64,000 nt of DNA from Betaproteobacteria bacterium (GCA_016868035.1 VGID01000002.1:1-64000), one strand, 5' to 3'. Shown: positions 1-7,810, counted from the stretch's first letter. Translations and numbers: made by a program. Notes: generated by a model from the sequence alone, not told the origin.

Positions 1-76
1 CCTGCGACGCGCTCGCTCAATATGGAGTTTTTAGCCATGACCCACCCTCCACAAAAAACCAAAACCTTACTGCAAC

Positions 77-121
77 TGTTCTGCGAACGCTGATACATGG
101 GTGTTCTGCGAACGCTGATAC
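77..121. repeat. 20-bp direct repeat pair
   Basis: Two identical 20-bp copies lie at 77-96 and 102-121, separated by 5 bp, just left of the inverted heptad array at 128-201. The unit contains CGCTGATAC, which resembles the CGCCGATAC core of the longer motifs next to the arrays at 24.6 and 51.5 kb. In bases 1-76 I see no gene, only an 18-codon open frame (ATG at 37, stop at 91-93) that runs into the first copy. Confidence 0.8.
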
Positions 122-127
122 TTACCC

Positions 128-201
128 GGTAATGGGTAATGGGTGGACCACCATCGGCGATGAGCGTTCCTGCGCATCACCCATCACTCATTACCCATCA
201 A
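128..201. repeat. Inverted heptad-word array (locus A)
   Basis: The left arm (128-146) reads GGTAATG twice and then GGTGG. The right arm (174-201), read on the minus strand, gives GATGGGT, AATGAGT, GATGGGT. The arms face each other across about 27 bp, with the G-rich strand running inward from both sides. The same design occurs at 1981-2646, 24695-24763 and 51510-51608 with different words. It is non-coding and lies 8 bp from the 3' end of tRNA-Pro. Confidence 0.8.
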
Positions 202-208
202 CGGGAAG

Positions 209-286
209 TGGTCAGGGTGGTGAGATTCGAACTCACGACCTCCTGCGCCCAAGGCAGGTGCGCTACCAGGCTGCGCTACACCCTGA
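209..286 (-). tRNA. tRNA-Pro (UGG)
   Basis: Read on the minus strand this folds as a complete tRNA. It has a 7-bp acceptor stem pairing 280-286 with 212-218, a D arm, an anticodon stem CCTGC/GCAGG with loop CTTGGGC (anticodon TGG, 249-251), a TTCGAAT T-loop and an encoded CCA (209-211). It lies downstream of tRNA-Lys on the same strand, probably in one transcript. Confidence 0.95.
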
Positions 287-464
287 ATAAATCCGGGGCC
301 GGTCTCCGCTCCCCGGCTTTATTAATTGTACAGCAGGCGTGCCTTCGGAGACCTGGCGCTCGGTGAACGGCGGCCCGGCAGTCCGCTCGAGCCGACACAT
401 TCCGTCTGCCACAGCAAGTCGTCGTGGCCCGTGGATGTATAGGGGTTATATTCCGTTTGAATGT

Positions 465-502
465 AAGATTTCGTCGGGTGGCGCAGCACCCGACGAAATC
501 TT
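465..502. repeat. Perfect 16-bp-arm hairpin at the 3' end of tRNA-Lys
   Basis: Arms at 465-480 and 487-502 are perfect inverse complements around a 6-nt loop (GCGCAG). The outer edge overlaps the last base of the encoded CCA of tRNA-Lys. The sequence after it on the minus strand has no T tract, so it is not a classical terminator. It could be a REP-like palindrome, a processing hairpin, or an integration scar at a tRNA 3' end. The rest of 287-464 shows nothing I recognise. Confidence 0.75.
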
Positions 503-577
503 GGTAGGCCACCGGGGACTCGAACCCCGAACCAACGGATTAAGAGTCCGCTGCTCTACCAGTTGAGCTAGTGACCC
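502..577 (-). tRNA. tRNA-Lys (CUU)
   Basis: The minus strand gives a 7-bp acceptor stem GGGTCAC/GTGGCCT with a G-U first pair, a D arm GCTCAACTGGTAGAGC, and an anticodon stem GCGGA/TCCGT with loop CTCTTAA (anticodon CTT, 542-544). A CGGGG/CCCCG T stem with TTCGAGT follows, then encoded CCA at 502-504. Confidence 0.95.
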
Positions 578-646
578 GTTTCGGAGAGATCCTGCCTCAA
601 CGCGGCAGACGCATTACGCGATGACAAGCGTGCGGCAGGGGCGTTT

Positions 647-676
647 ATTTTCCTTCGGCACGCGTTCGAGCGTCAA
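647..676 (-). promoter_or_regulatory. Candidate sigma-70 promoter for the tRNA pair
   Basis: On the minus strand TTGACG (676-671) is followed after 18 bp by GAAAAT, about 70 bp upstream of the tRNA-Lys 5' end at 577. The -35 is good and the -10 weak. Assigned by sequence similarity and position only. Confidence 0.35.
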
Positions 677-758
677 CTGCAATCCGCACTGTGGACGCGC
701 GGCCTATGATGCGCGCCCATTCGGCTAGAATGCGGGCTGGTTTTTCCTTTTTCCGAAC

Positions 759-1970
759 ATGATGCGATCCAACTGGCGCACGCCGCTTGTGGTGCTCGTC
801 TGCAGCGGAGCGATCCTCACGCTCTCGCTCGGGGTACGCCACAACTTCGGCCTTTATCTGCAGCCGATGACGGTCGATCTCGACTGGACGCGGCAGACGT
901 TCGCGTTCGCCATCGCGATCCAGAACCTGCTCTACGGTCTCGCGACGCCGTTCGCGGGAATGATCGCGGACAAGTACGGGCCGCCGCGCGTGCTGATCGC
1001 GGGTACCCTCATCTACGCGCTGGGGCTCGCCCTGATGTCGTTTTCCACGACGGGCTGGGAATTCACGCTCAGCGCCGGCCTGCTCGTCGGGATCGGCGTC
1101 GCGTGCAGCGGGTTCTCCATCGTCTACGGCGCGATCGGGCGCGCCTACCCGCCGGAGAAACGCACGATGGCGCTGGGCGTGGCCGGGACCGCGGGCTCGT
1201 TTGGCCAGTTCATCATGCTGCCCTACGGCCAGACCCTGATCAATCTCATCGGTTGGCAGCAGGCACTGCTAATTCTCGCGGTCACGGTGCTCCTGATCCT
1301 GCCGCTGTCGGCCGCGTTGGTGGAGGACAAGCAGGCGCAGGCCGCGCAATTTCACAGGCAATCCATACCGGAAGCGCTGCGCGAGGCGTTGGGGCACAGC
1401 GGCTACGTGCTGCTGTGCTCGGGCTACCTCGTATGCGGGTTCCAGCTCATGTTCATCTCGGTGCACTTCCCGGCCTACCTCATTGACCAGCGCATGACGC
1501 CCGAAACCGGCATGGCGGCGCTCGCGCTGATCGGCCTGTTCAACATCTTCGGCAGCTATTTCTGGGGCTGGCTCGGAAACCGCCGCACCAAGAAGTACGT
1601 GCTCTCTGTGCTCTACTTCACGCGCGCGGTCGCGATCACGATTTTTATCGCGCTGCCGGTGACGCCGCTGTCGGTGTACTTATTCGGCGCGACGATCGGC
1701 TTTCTCTGGCTCGGCACCGTGCCCGTGACCAACGGGCTGATTGCCCATATCTTCGGCGTCAAGTATCTCTCCACGCTGGGCGGCATCGCTTTCCTGTTCC
1801 ACCAGGTCGGCAGCTTCCTCGGCGTGTGGATCGCGGCGTATCTCTTCGACTCGACGGGTTCGTACAACCTGATGTGGCTGCTCACCATCGCCATGGGGGT
1901 GCTCGCCGCGCTCATCAACCTGCCGATCAACGACCGGCAGATCGTGAGGCCGGTAGCCAAGCCTGCTTGA
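759..1970 (+). CDS. MFS transporter
   Basis: The 403-residue product has about 12 hydrophobic helices and a typical major facilitator layout. The loop after helix 2 carries the signature-like GMIADKYGPPRVL, and a longer charged central loop (near residues 185-205) separates two six-helix halves. The N-terminal NFGLYLQPMTVDLDWTR pattern resembles NarK/OFA/monocarboxylate-type MFS members, so a small organic anion is a reasonable substrate guess, but nothing fixes it. Two tandem ATGs (759, 762) are possible starts. It is convergent with the LysR gene at 2644-3606; the repeat-flanked S23-like gene lies between them. It sits at the inner membrane. Confidence 0.9.
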   Translation: MMRSNWRTPLVVLVCSGAILTLSLGVRHNFGLYLQPMTVDLDWTRQTFAFAIAIQNLLYGLATPFAGMIADKYGPPRVLIAGTLIYALGLALMSFSTTGWEFTLSAGLLVGIGVACSGFSIVYGAIGRAYPPEKRTMALGVAGTAGSFGQFIMLPYGQTLINLIGWQQALLILAVTVLLILPLSAALVEDKQAQAAQFHRQSIPEALREALGHSGYVLLCSGYLVCGFQLMFISVHFPAYLIDQRMTPETGMAALALIGLFNIFGSYFWGWLGNRRTKKYVLSVLYFTRAVAITIFIALPVTPLSVYLFGATIGFLWLGTVPVTNGLIAHIFGVKYLSTLGGIAFLFHQVGSFLGVWIAAYLFDSTGSYNLMWLLTIAMGVLAALINLPINDRQIVRPVAKPA

Positions 1971-1980
1971 TTTCGAAAAC

Positions 1981-2053
1981 CGTGACTGATGGAGCGTGAC
2001 TGGTACCGCGTGACTGGTACCGCGTGACTGGTACTGCGTGACTGGTACTGCGT
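1981..2053 (+). repeat. Left 14-bp tandem array
   Basis: Five 14-bp units: one variant (CGTGACTGATGGAG), two CGTGACTGGTACCG and two CGTGACTGGTACTG, followed by a decayed sixth beginning CGT. Each unit divides into two 7-mers. The array ends about 10 bp from the stop codon of the enclosed gene. Confidence 0.95.
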
Positions 2054-2062
2054 AATTCGCGC

Positions 2063-2434
2063 TCAGAGCGAGGAGCTACCCCGCCTGAATGAGTTGCGTA
2101 AAGAGTTCACAAGACGGCCGACCCGACGGACGCGGACCAGGATGTCGGTATCCTTTGCTAAGATTTTCAGGCGTTCGGCAAGCTCCAGTTGGGTCTCCAA
2201 CTCTGCCATTGATGCTGTCGCCACTCCAAGATATTGAAAGAATTCGCGGGAAGAGTTCCTCGCAGCGCCTTCAGCGATGTTTGACGGAATGGAAATTGCG
2301 GCGCGTCGCATCTGGGCTATGAGGCCGAACGCTTCCTCCTTCGGAAAGATCGAAGTCACGCGATAAACCGCCTCCACGAGATTCATGGCTTCCTGCCATG
2401 CAATCAGGTCTCGATGCGATTGCTCGCCAGCCAT
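2063..2434 (-). CDS. Four-helix bundle protein (S23 / 23S rRNA intervening-sequence protein family)
   Basis: The 123-residue product matches the S23/IVP four-helix-bundle family (PF05635, TIGR02436). It begins with HRDLIAWQEAMNLV and carries the family signature RRAAISIPSNIAEGA at residues 43-57, then REFFQYLGVATASMAELETQ-type helices and a basic tail. Relatives include proteins encoded in 23S rRNA intervening sequences and Avd of diversity-generating retroelements, small basic oligomers thought to bind nucleic acid. Their function outside those contexts is unknown. I prefer the ATG at 2434, which gives the usual family length. ATG 2461 is possible, and the longest frame would start inside the right array. 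No good ribosome site is seen. Its position between inverted arrays is the reason for interest. Confidence 0.85.
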   Translation of the reverse strand: MAGEQSHRDLIAWQEAMNLVEAVYRVTSIFPKEEAFGLIAQMRRAAISIPSNIAEGAARNSSREFFQYLGVATASMAELETQLELAERLKILAKDTDILVRVRRVGRLVNSLRNSFRRGSSSL

Positions 2435-2476
2435 GTCATCTATAACGGGCGACCGATCCATGGGTTTACATCTACT

Positions 2477-2646
2477 CACGCCCTATCAGTCACGCAGTAC
2501 CAGTCACGCCCTATCAGTCACGCAGTACCAGTCACGCCTTATCAGTCACGCAGTACCAGTCACGCCTTATCAGTCACGCAGTACCAGTCACGCCCTATCA
2601 GTCACGCAGTACCAGTCACGCCTTATCAGTCACGCAGTACCAGTCA
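2477..2646 (-). repeat. Right 14-bp tandem array (28-bp higher order)
   Basis: Twelve 14-bp units fill 2477-2644 in strict alternation. Read on the plus strand, type A (CACGCCCTATCAGT or CACGCCTTATCAGT) alternates with type B (CACGCAGTACCAGT), giving six 28-bp repeats. Type B is the reverse complement of the left-array unit. Copies are nearly identical, which implies recent expansion or homogenisation. The outer end supplies the LysR stop codon. Confidence 0.97.
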
Positions 2647-3606
2647 CGCCGCATCCGAGTCTCGGGCGGCTTCCGCGAGCAGCCATTCGCGGAACGCGGC
2701 AACGGCGGGGCGCGTCGCCGCGCCGCCGCTGCTCACCAGGTAATAGGCGGATTCGAGGGGCACGCGCAGCGCGAACGGCGTGATGAGTCGCGTCGCGTGC
2801 AGGTCGGCCTCGGCGAGCACCGGTATCGATGCAACGACGCCATGGCCTTCCGCCGCGGCCTCGAATGCGAGCACGGCATGGCTGAAATGGGAACCGCGGG
2901 TGACTTCCACGTCCTCGAGACCCGCGGCCGTGATCCACACCTCCCAGAACGAAACACCGTCGTACAGATCTCCGGTATCGTCGTGCAGCAGGAGCTGGTG
3001 CTTCAGGTTTGCGGGCGTAGTGAGCGGGTGCTTCGGCTGCGTCACCAGCTTCGGGCTGCAGATCGGCGTAACGCTGAGCGAGAGCAGCTTGTCCACGCGA
3101 TATCCCGGGTAGTTGCCGCGGCCGTACAGGATCGCCACGTCGGAATCTGCGAGCCACGCGTCGAGCGTGGTGCGCTCGGCGACCGCGCCGCGCCCCGCCT
3201 CGCTCACCTGGCGCAAGCGCGCCGAGACGCGTACGTCGGTCTCCGGATGCGCGTCGAGAAAACGGTGCAGGCGCGGCATCAGCCAGCGCGCCGCAAAGGA
3301 TGGCGCCGAACTCACCGTGAGCACGCCGGTGCCCCGGTGAGCGCGCAGCCGCTCCACTGCGTGCGCGATGCTCTCGAATCCCTCGCGGAGCCTGGGCAGG
3401 CAGGCACGCGCGGCGTCGGTAAGCTGCAGCGCGCGGTGCTGGCGGTGAAACAGCTGCACGCCCAGATGTTCCTCGAGCGCCTTGATCTGGTGACTGATCG
3501 CGGCCGGCGTCACGTTCAGCTCTGCCGCCGCCTTCTTCACGCTCAGATACCGCGCGACGGTCTCAAACGCCTTGAGAGCATTCAGCGGTGGTAGCCGGCT
3601 TGTCAT
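2644..3606 (-). CDS. LysR-family transcriptional regulator (GcvA-like)
   Basis: The 320-residue product has an N-terminal winged helix-turn-helix (about residues 5-64, LNALKAFETVARYLSVKKAA then LNVTPAAISHQIKALEEHLG) and a C-terminal periplasmic-binding-like effector domain. The opening PPLNALKAFE is typical of the GcvA group. It is divergent from the small gene at 3775. A palindrome lies 12 bp upstream of its start, so autoregulation is likely. The last codons run to the boundary of the 14-bp repeat array, and the TGA stop is formed by the repeat word CGTGACTGG. The native C-terminus may therefore have been changed by a few residues. Target genes and effector are unknown. Confidence 0.92.
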   Translation of the reverse strand: MTSRLPPLNALKAFETVARYLSVKKAAAELNVTPAAISHQIKALEEHLGVQLFHRQHRALQLTDAARACLPRLREGFESIAHAVERLRAHRGTGVLTVSSAPSFAARWLMPRLHRFLDAHPETDVRVSARLRQVSEAGRGAVAERTTLDAWLADSDVAILYGRGNYPGYRVDKLLSLSVTPICSPKLVTQPKHPLTTPANLKHQLLLHDDTGDLYDGVSFWEVWITAAGLEDVEVTRGSHFSHAVLAFEAAAEGHGVVASIPVLAEADLHATRLITPFALRVPLESAYYLVSSGGAATRPAVAAFREWLLAEAARDSDAA

Positions 3607-3617
3607 GAGATTATAGT

Positions 3618-3630
3618 TTAGATTATCTAA
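3618..3630. promoter_or_regulatory. Putative LysR box
   Basis: TTAGATTATCTAA is a perfect palindrome of the T-N11-A form bound by LysR proteins. It lies 12 bp upstream of the lysR start, in the 168-bp AT-rich region shared with the divergent small gene. A TATACT -10-like hexamer for the small gene is at 3689-3694. Confidence 0.5.
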
Positions 3631-3774
3631 TCCTTTGAATGATTATATATCAGCTATTGCAATGCAACAATCCGATCTCATCTTGGTCTATACTTACACG
3701 CAAAGTCAGTCAGATAGCGGATGATTCTATACGAAGCATCGAATTCCGCGATCGACACACACAGGAGTGTAGAG

Positions 3775-3972
3775 ATGAGAAAAGCTAAAGAAACAGGTCG
3801 TAATTCAGACATTTACGCGCGCATACGCAAGGCGCAGATGCCCGAGGCCGACCGCCAGAACGCAATCAGGGCGCTGCAACAGGCCGAGGCAATCGCCGAT
3901 GCGATGCTGTGGGTCCGGAACAAGATCGTGGCGCTCGGCACGCTGTTCCTGAAGCCCAGCCTCAAGCACTAA
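3775..3972 (+). CDS. Small hypothetical protein
   Basis: The 65-residue product starts at the ATG at 3775, preceded by AGGAG at 3763-3767 with 7-nt spacing; an upstream in-frame ATG at 3721 lacks such a site. It is basic at the N-terminus, then has a helical stretch (RQNAIRALQQAEAIADAMLW) and a C-terminal amphipathic or membrane-associating segment ending LKPSLKH. I do not recognise the family. A strong promoter-proximal Shine-Dalgarno and a very strong terminator downstream suggest a monocistronic, possibly abundant transcript. Confidence 0.65.
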   Translation: MRKAKETGRNSDIYARIRKAQMPEADRQNAIRALQQAEAIADAMLWVRNKIVALGTLFLKPSLKH

Positions 3973-3990
3973 GCGCACAACGGCTCCTTC

Positions 3991-4042
3991 AAACCGGGGT
4001 CCCCTCCTCCCCCCGGTTTACAGGCCGCGCCAATGCGGCCTG
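3991..4042 (+). repeat. Two consecutive hairpins downstream of the small gene
   Basis: AAACCGGGG (3991-3999) pairs with CCCCGGTTT (4011-4019). CAGGCCGC (4021-4028) pairs with GCGGCCTG (4035-4042). Together with the terminator stem that follows, three stems stack in 86 bp, which may stabilise the 3' end of the short mRNA. Confidence 0.7.
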
Positions 4043-4045
4043 CTG

Positions 4046-4076
4046 ACGCGGCGGTAACCCCGCCGCGTTTTTTTTT
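4046..4076 (+). terminator. Rho-independent terminator
   Basis: ACGCGGCGG (4046-4054) pairs with CCGCCGCGT (4060-4068) around a 5-nt loop and runs into an uninterrupted T tract ending at 4076. It ends the small gene at 3775-3972. Confidence 0.9.
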
Positions 4077-4174
4077 GCTGTCTTCAACGGTCGCGCCCGT
4101 GGACAGACCTCCACGCGCATTCGCGGCCGGCTGTTACCGCGGGAAAAGAAGCGGGTGAAAGAATCCCGGATCGG

Positions 4175-4771
4175 CTAGCGCCGCGGAGCCGCGGCGCTGA
4201 ATTCCGCGAGCATGACGTCGTTGAGCGCCCGGGGCATGCCCGGGATGCCGTGCTGCAGGACCTGCAGCATCTGCTGGCGCTGCTCCGCGGGAAGCTGCTC
4301 GTACTCGCGCCGCGCTTCCGTCGCGATCGCCTGCATCTCCTGCGCAGACAGCCTGCTCAACTGCCGGTGCGCGTCGCGCATCGCGATCGCCTGCCGCGTG
4401 AACTCCGTGATGATGGTGGCGCGCGCCGCTGCGTGCTTCGGGTCGTTGAGAATGCGCATCAGGCTCGCGTGCAGTTCCTCGCGCTGCTGCGCGCTCAAGT
4501 GCACGAAGCTCTCGTCCACGAGGCCCCTCAGCCACTGGCCTTCCGTCGCCGCGGGCGGCGCCGTGCGCGGCGCGGCGACCGGGGGAATGCCAACGGCTTT
4601 CGACTCCCGCCTGGCCGCTTCGACGCCGGATTCGATTGCCGAGGAGATGACCTGGTCGCGCAGCATGCGCAGCAGGAAAATCACCAGCGGATCGGCGGCG
4701 ACTGCCGCTGCGCACCAGATCGCGAGCAGAGCGGCGGCAAAGAGGCGCACGACTCCTGAACCGTTTCGCAC
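4175..4771 (-). CDS. Exported hypothetical protein
   Basis: The GTG at 4771 is preferred because GGGGGAAGG lies just upstream and the product then opens with a clean signal peptide (hydrophobic residues 9-21, probable cleavage after AAVA). A longer frame to 4876 has no such features. The 198-residue product continues as a helix-rich protein with many Gln/Arg/Glu. It contains a proline-rich linker near residues 65-75 and repeated QQR/QEMQ stretches that look coiled-coil forming. No known domain is recognised. It probably sits in the periplasm and has no obvious operon partner. Confidence 0.7.
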   Translation of the reverse strand: MRNGSGVVRLFAAALLAIWCAAAVAADPLVIFLLRMLRDQVISSAIESGVEAARRESKAVGIPPVAAPRTAPPAATEGQWLRGLVDESFVHLSAQQREELHASLMRILNDPKHAAARATIITEFTRQAIAMRDAHRQLSRLSAQEMQAIATEARREYEQLPAEQRQQMLQVLQHGIPGMPRALNDVMLAEFSAAAPRR

Positions 4772-4942
4772 TATGGCCTTCCCCCAAGGACGATGGATAC
4801 AGGTACTTTCTCTCAAAAATATAGCATCTTGCGGAAATGTCAAGCGATACGACAGGAACGATGTGACCGAATACACGGTTCCGAAACGTTTCTTCTGTTG
4901 CGGTGCCCCGTAATCCGCACGCGACGAAATCCCGATAACGGG

Positions 4943-6085
4943 CTAGACGCGATACGGGACGAATTGCCCGTCCCGGCGGAACGCTTCACGAGCGGACATG
5001 AGCTTCGTCTCGTCGACTTCGACCCCCAGACCAGGCCGCTCGATGCGGCCCCAGAGCGGACCGTCCCGGATCGCAAGAGGCTCCGTGAGAATGTCGCCCG
5101 CCATCATGGACTCGGTCTGCTGGTTGCCGGCGACCGCGTTCGGCACGCACAGCATCAGGTGTTGCCCGGCCGCGGCCGCCACCCCGAGCTCGCCATGGGT
5201 ATGCTTGCAAACGGCGAGCCCTTCGAGATGCGCGAGATGGCTCATGGTCATGAACCGCCGCAGCGTCCCCACCCAGTACGGGCCGAAGCAGAGGACGTCG
5301 GCGCAACGGCTGCGTATGATGCGCAACACGTCCACCTCGCGGCCGAGCGCCTCGTTTGCGGCGATGGCGCAGGGGACCCGGTTCCGGATTTCGAGCATGC
5401 TCTCCGGAAGGTCATGCGGGACCGGCGCTTCGCAGAAATCGATCTGGAACCGCCGGTCCCAGTCATTGAGCGTCCGGATCGCTTCGTTGACTGTCCACGC
5501 CTCGTTGCAGTCGATGCGGAGCTTTCGCTCGGGGCCGATCACGGCGCGCGCCGCCTCGAGCATCGCCTCTTCCTGCCGACGGTCGATTCCGGTCTTGAGA
5601 TAGAAAACCGAGTAGCCGCGCCGCACCGCGTCCCTGCACTGGCGCTCCACCTCTTCCGGTGTTCCCCGTTCCAAGTAGTAGAAGTAGTCCACGTGCTCGC
5701 GCCGGGCACCGCCAAGCAGCCTGTATACCGGCTGCTGCGCTTCCTTTCCACAGAGATCCCAAAGCGCCATGTCGATCCCCGCGAACGCGAAGTTGGCCGT
5801 GTGCATCCGCCGGTCCCATGTCCCGCGCTTGTAGTAATCGTGCGCCGCCTGCTCCCGCTCCCATGGATCCCTGCCCACGAGGAATGGCGCGGCGTAACGG
5901 ACAGCCTCTTCGACCGATATGGCGTTGGCGATATTGCCGCAGCTCTCGCCCCAGCCGAAGAGACCGTTGTCGGCGACGAGCTTCACGATCACCGACGTAA
6001 CACCGCTCCGGCGTATGCGCGAGCTCACCTCATCGTGCGTGTAGGGCACGTTCACGACGAACGTCTCGAGACTCGAGATTTTCAT
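4943..6085 (-). CDS. Mandelate racemase / muconate lactonizing enzyme family protein
   Basis: The 380-residue product has the enolase-superfamily layout of an N-terminal capping domain followed by a barrel. Metal ligands appear as D192 (IDCNEAW), E219 (CEAP) and E245 (ANEALG). The catalytic lysine is K164 in YLKTG, where the usual KxK has Tyr at the first position, and a KHTH motif lies at 294-297. It should abstract a proton alpha to a carboxylate; the substrate, perhaps a sugar acid or aromatic-derived acid, cannot be told. It is divergent from the sulfatase at 6308 and close to a Bug receptor, the usual layout of a small catabolic unit. Confidence 0.88.
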   Translation of the reverse strand: MKISSLETFVVNVPYTHDEVSSRIRRSGVTSVIVKLVADNGLFGWGESCGNIANAISVEEAVRYAAPFLVGRDPWEREQAAHDYYKRGTWDRRMHTANFAFAGIDMALWDLCGKEAQQPVYRLLGGARREHVDYFYYLERGTPEEVERQCRDAVRRGYSVFYLKTGIDRRQEEAMLEAARAVIGPERKLRIDCNEAWTVNEAIRTLNDWDRRFQIDFCEAPVPHDLPESMLEIRNRVPCAIAANEALGREVDVLRIIRSRCADVLCFGPYWVGTLRRFMTMSHLAHLEGLAVCKHTHGELGVAAAAGQHLMLCVPNAVAGNQQTESMMAGDILTEPLAIRDGPLWGRIERPGLGVEVDETKLMSAREAFRRDGQFVPYRV

Positions 6086-6307
6086 TGAACCCAGCTCCCG
6101 TCCAGCGCGTCATCCATGCATGCATCGCTGCTGGCGTGCCGCCAACTCGCCACCGGGCGGCGCAACGTCCAAGCGCAGTCTACACCAGATGCGCGGTGCG
6201 GCCGCCCTTCATGTCATAATTGCCGAGGTGCCTTCCCCGACGCTTCGTTTCGGGCGCCGGATAGTTTGCGCGCACGCTCATTCACGCGGCGCGAGCGTCA
6301 CGAAAAA

Positions 6308-7810
6308 ATGAAGCGCAGCATGGCCGATCGCCCCAACCTGATCTTCTTTCTCAGCGAAAACCACGCGAGGCACGTCGCCGGGTGCTACGGGCACCCCGTG
6401 GCGAGGACGCCGACCCTCGACCGCCTGGCGCAGCGCGGAACGGTATTCGACAACGCCTACTGCGCGAGCCCAATCTGCTGTCCCGCACGCGCGAGCATCG
6501 CGACGGGCCTCTATCCGCACCAGACGGGTTACTGGGAAAACTCGACCGCCTACGATGGACGCATTCCAACGTGGATGCACCGGCTGCGCGAGGCCGGCCA
6601 CGAGGTCACGGCGATCGGGAAGCTGCATTACCGGCGGACCGAGGACGACAACGGTTTCTCGGAGGAGATCCTGCCAATGCACATTGTGGGCGGGATCGGG
6701 GGGCTGCTCGGGCTGCTGCGGGGAAGCGGCGAGGAGCCGGTGCGCGCGGGTAACTGGGAGATGTACGTCGACGAGCTCGGCGCGGGGGAAACGTCCTACC
6801 AGCAATATGACCGCAAGATCACCGCTCACGCGGTCGACTGGCTCAAGGCGCGACGGCGAAACCCGGGCAAACCGTGGGCTTTGTGCGTGAACCACGTGAG
6901 CGCCCATCCGCCGTTCCGGGTTTCGCAACACCTGCTCGATCTCTATCCGCTCGAGCACGTGCCGGCGCCGGTCGCCTACCGGCCCGGCGAACGGCCGGCA
7001 CACCCCGCCGTGGAGCACTTGCGCCGGATCCTCGGGCAGAAAACTGCCCTGGACGAGATCACGCTAAAACGGATTGCCGCTGCATACTTCGCACTGATCA
7101 CGCACCTCGACGATCAGATCGGAAAGGTTCTGGCTGCCGCCGAGGAGGCGGGCCTGCTCGAGCGAACGCTGGTCATCTATTCGAGCGACCACGGCGACTG
7201 CTTCGGAAACCATTACATCCTCGGCAAATTCAACCTCTATGAACGCTCCGCGGGGGTTCCGCTGATCGTGTCCGGGCCCGGCGTTCCCTCGGGCACGCGC
7301 GTCGCACAAATCGCGTCGCACGTCGATCTGTTCCCGACGATCCTTGAGGTAATGGGGGTCGCGGGTGGCATTGGGCAGCACAAAGGCATTTCGTTGTGGC
7401 CCGCCATGCGCGGCCGCGAAGATTCCCGCACCGGATTCTCCGAGTATCATGGACTCGGCTCGAAGAACGCGGGGTACATGTTGCGGGATGGCAACATGAA
7501 GTTGATCTACCATGTCGGGATGCCAATGCAGCTCTACGATCTGCGCCGCGACCCGGATGAGAGGCGCGATCTCGGCGAAGATCGGCGGGCATCCGACATC
7601 CGGGCGACGCTCGAGCAAAAACTGCGTAAGCTCCTCGATCCGGAAGCGACTGATGCGCGTGCGAAGGCAGACCAGCGGCGCAAGGCGCAGGAATACGGCG
7701 GCACCGCCGCCATACTCAAGCGCGGAGGCATACCGTACACACCGCCGCCCGGCACGGAGCCGAGGTTCCTCCCGGTCACTGAGGAGCAGGCCAGGGGCGG
7801 CGGACAATAA
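6308..7810 (+). CDS. Type I (formylglycine) sulfatase
   Basis: The 500-residue product has the alkaline-phosphatase-superfamily sulfatase fold. The opening RPNLIFFLSENHARH contributes metal ligands, and the maturation motif C-x-P-x-R appears as C57-C-P-A-R61, the cysteine converted to formylglycine. A later YSSDHGDCFG motif supplies further metal ligands. No signal peptide is seen, so it is probably cytoplasmic and needs a formylglycine-generating enzyme from elsewhere. Starts at 6308 or 6320 are both plausible. It is followed after 53 bp by a Bug receptor in the same direction, which suggests uptake and desulfation of an organic sulfate ester. Confidence 0.9.
   Translation: MKRSMADRPNLIFFLSENHARHVAGCYGHPVARTPTLDRLAQRGTVFDNAYCASPICCPARASIATGLYPHQTGYWENSTAYDGRIPTWMHRLREAGHEVTAIGKLHYRRTEDDNGFSEEILPMHIVGGIGGLLGLLRGSGEEPVRAGNWEMYVDELGAGETSYQQYDRKITAHAVDWLKARRRNPGKPWALCVNHVSAHPPFRVSQHLLDLYPLEHVPAPVAYRPGERPAHPAVEHLRRILGQKTALDEITLKRIAAAYFALITHLDDQIGKVLAAAEEAGLLERTLVIYSSDHGDCFGNHYILGKFNLYERSAGVPLIVSGPGVPSGTRVAQIASHVDLFPTILEVMGVAGGIGQHKGISLWPAMRGREDSRTGFSEYHGLGSKNAGYMLRDGNMKLIYHVGMPMQLYDLRRDPDERRDLGEDRRASDIRATLEQKLRKLLDPEATDARAKADQRRKAQEYGGTAAILKRGGIPYTPPPGTEPRFLPVTEEQARGGGQ

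Larger units (their letters stand above)
1981..2646. mobile_element. Putative repeat-bounded element carrying a four-helix-bundle gene
   Basis: A single small gene (2063-2434) is enclosed by two arrays of the same 14-bp unit in opposite orientation. The left array is 1981-2053 and the right 2477-2646. On both sides the strand bearing CGTGACTGGTACTG runs inward, so the whole is a 666-bp unit with inverted terminal arrays. It sits between the convergent MFS and LysR genes. The LysR stop codon (2644-2646) is made from the outermost repeat base triplet, which suggests insertion. No transposase motif, target-site duplication or IS match is visible, so mobility is inferred from architecture only. 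Confidence 0.5.

Noticed and set aside
37-93. 18-codon frame at the left edge
   Set aside because: A ribosome-like GGAG precedes it, but it ends within the first 20-bp direct repeat and is too short to support as a gene.
2477-2644. CRISPR-like regular repeats (28-bp period)
   Set aside because: The alternating A and B units are contiguous with no variable spacers, there are no cas genes, and the same unit recurs inverted 430 bp away.
2385-2783. Open frames of 109-132 codons on the plus strand through the right array
   Set aside because: They exist because 14- and 28-bp repeats happen to lack stops. Their repetitive translation has no homology and they overlap the S23-like and LysR genes.
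6278-7018. Long minus-strand frame opposite the sulfatase gene
   Set aside because: GC-rich antisense shadow; the plus-strand frame has full sulfatase motifs.
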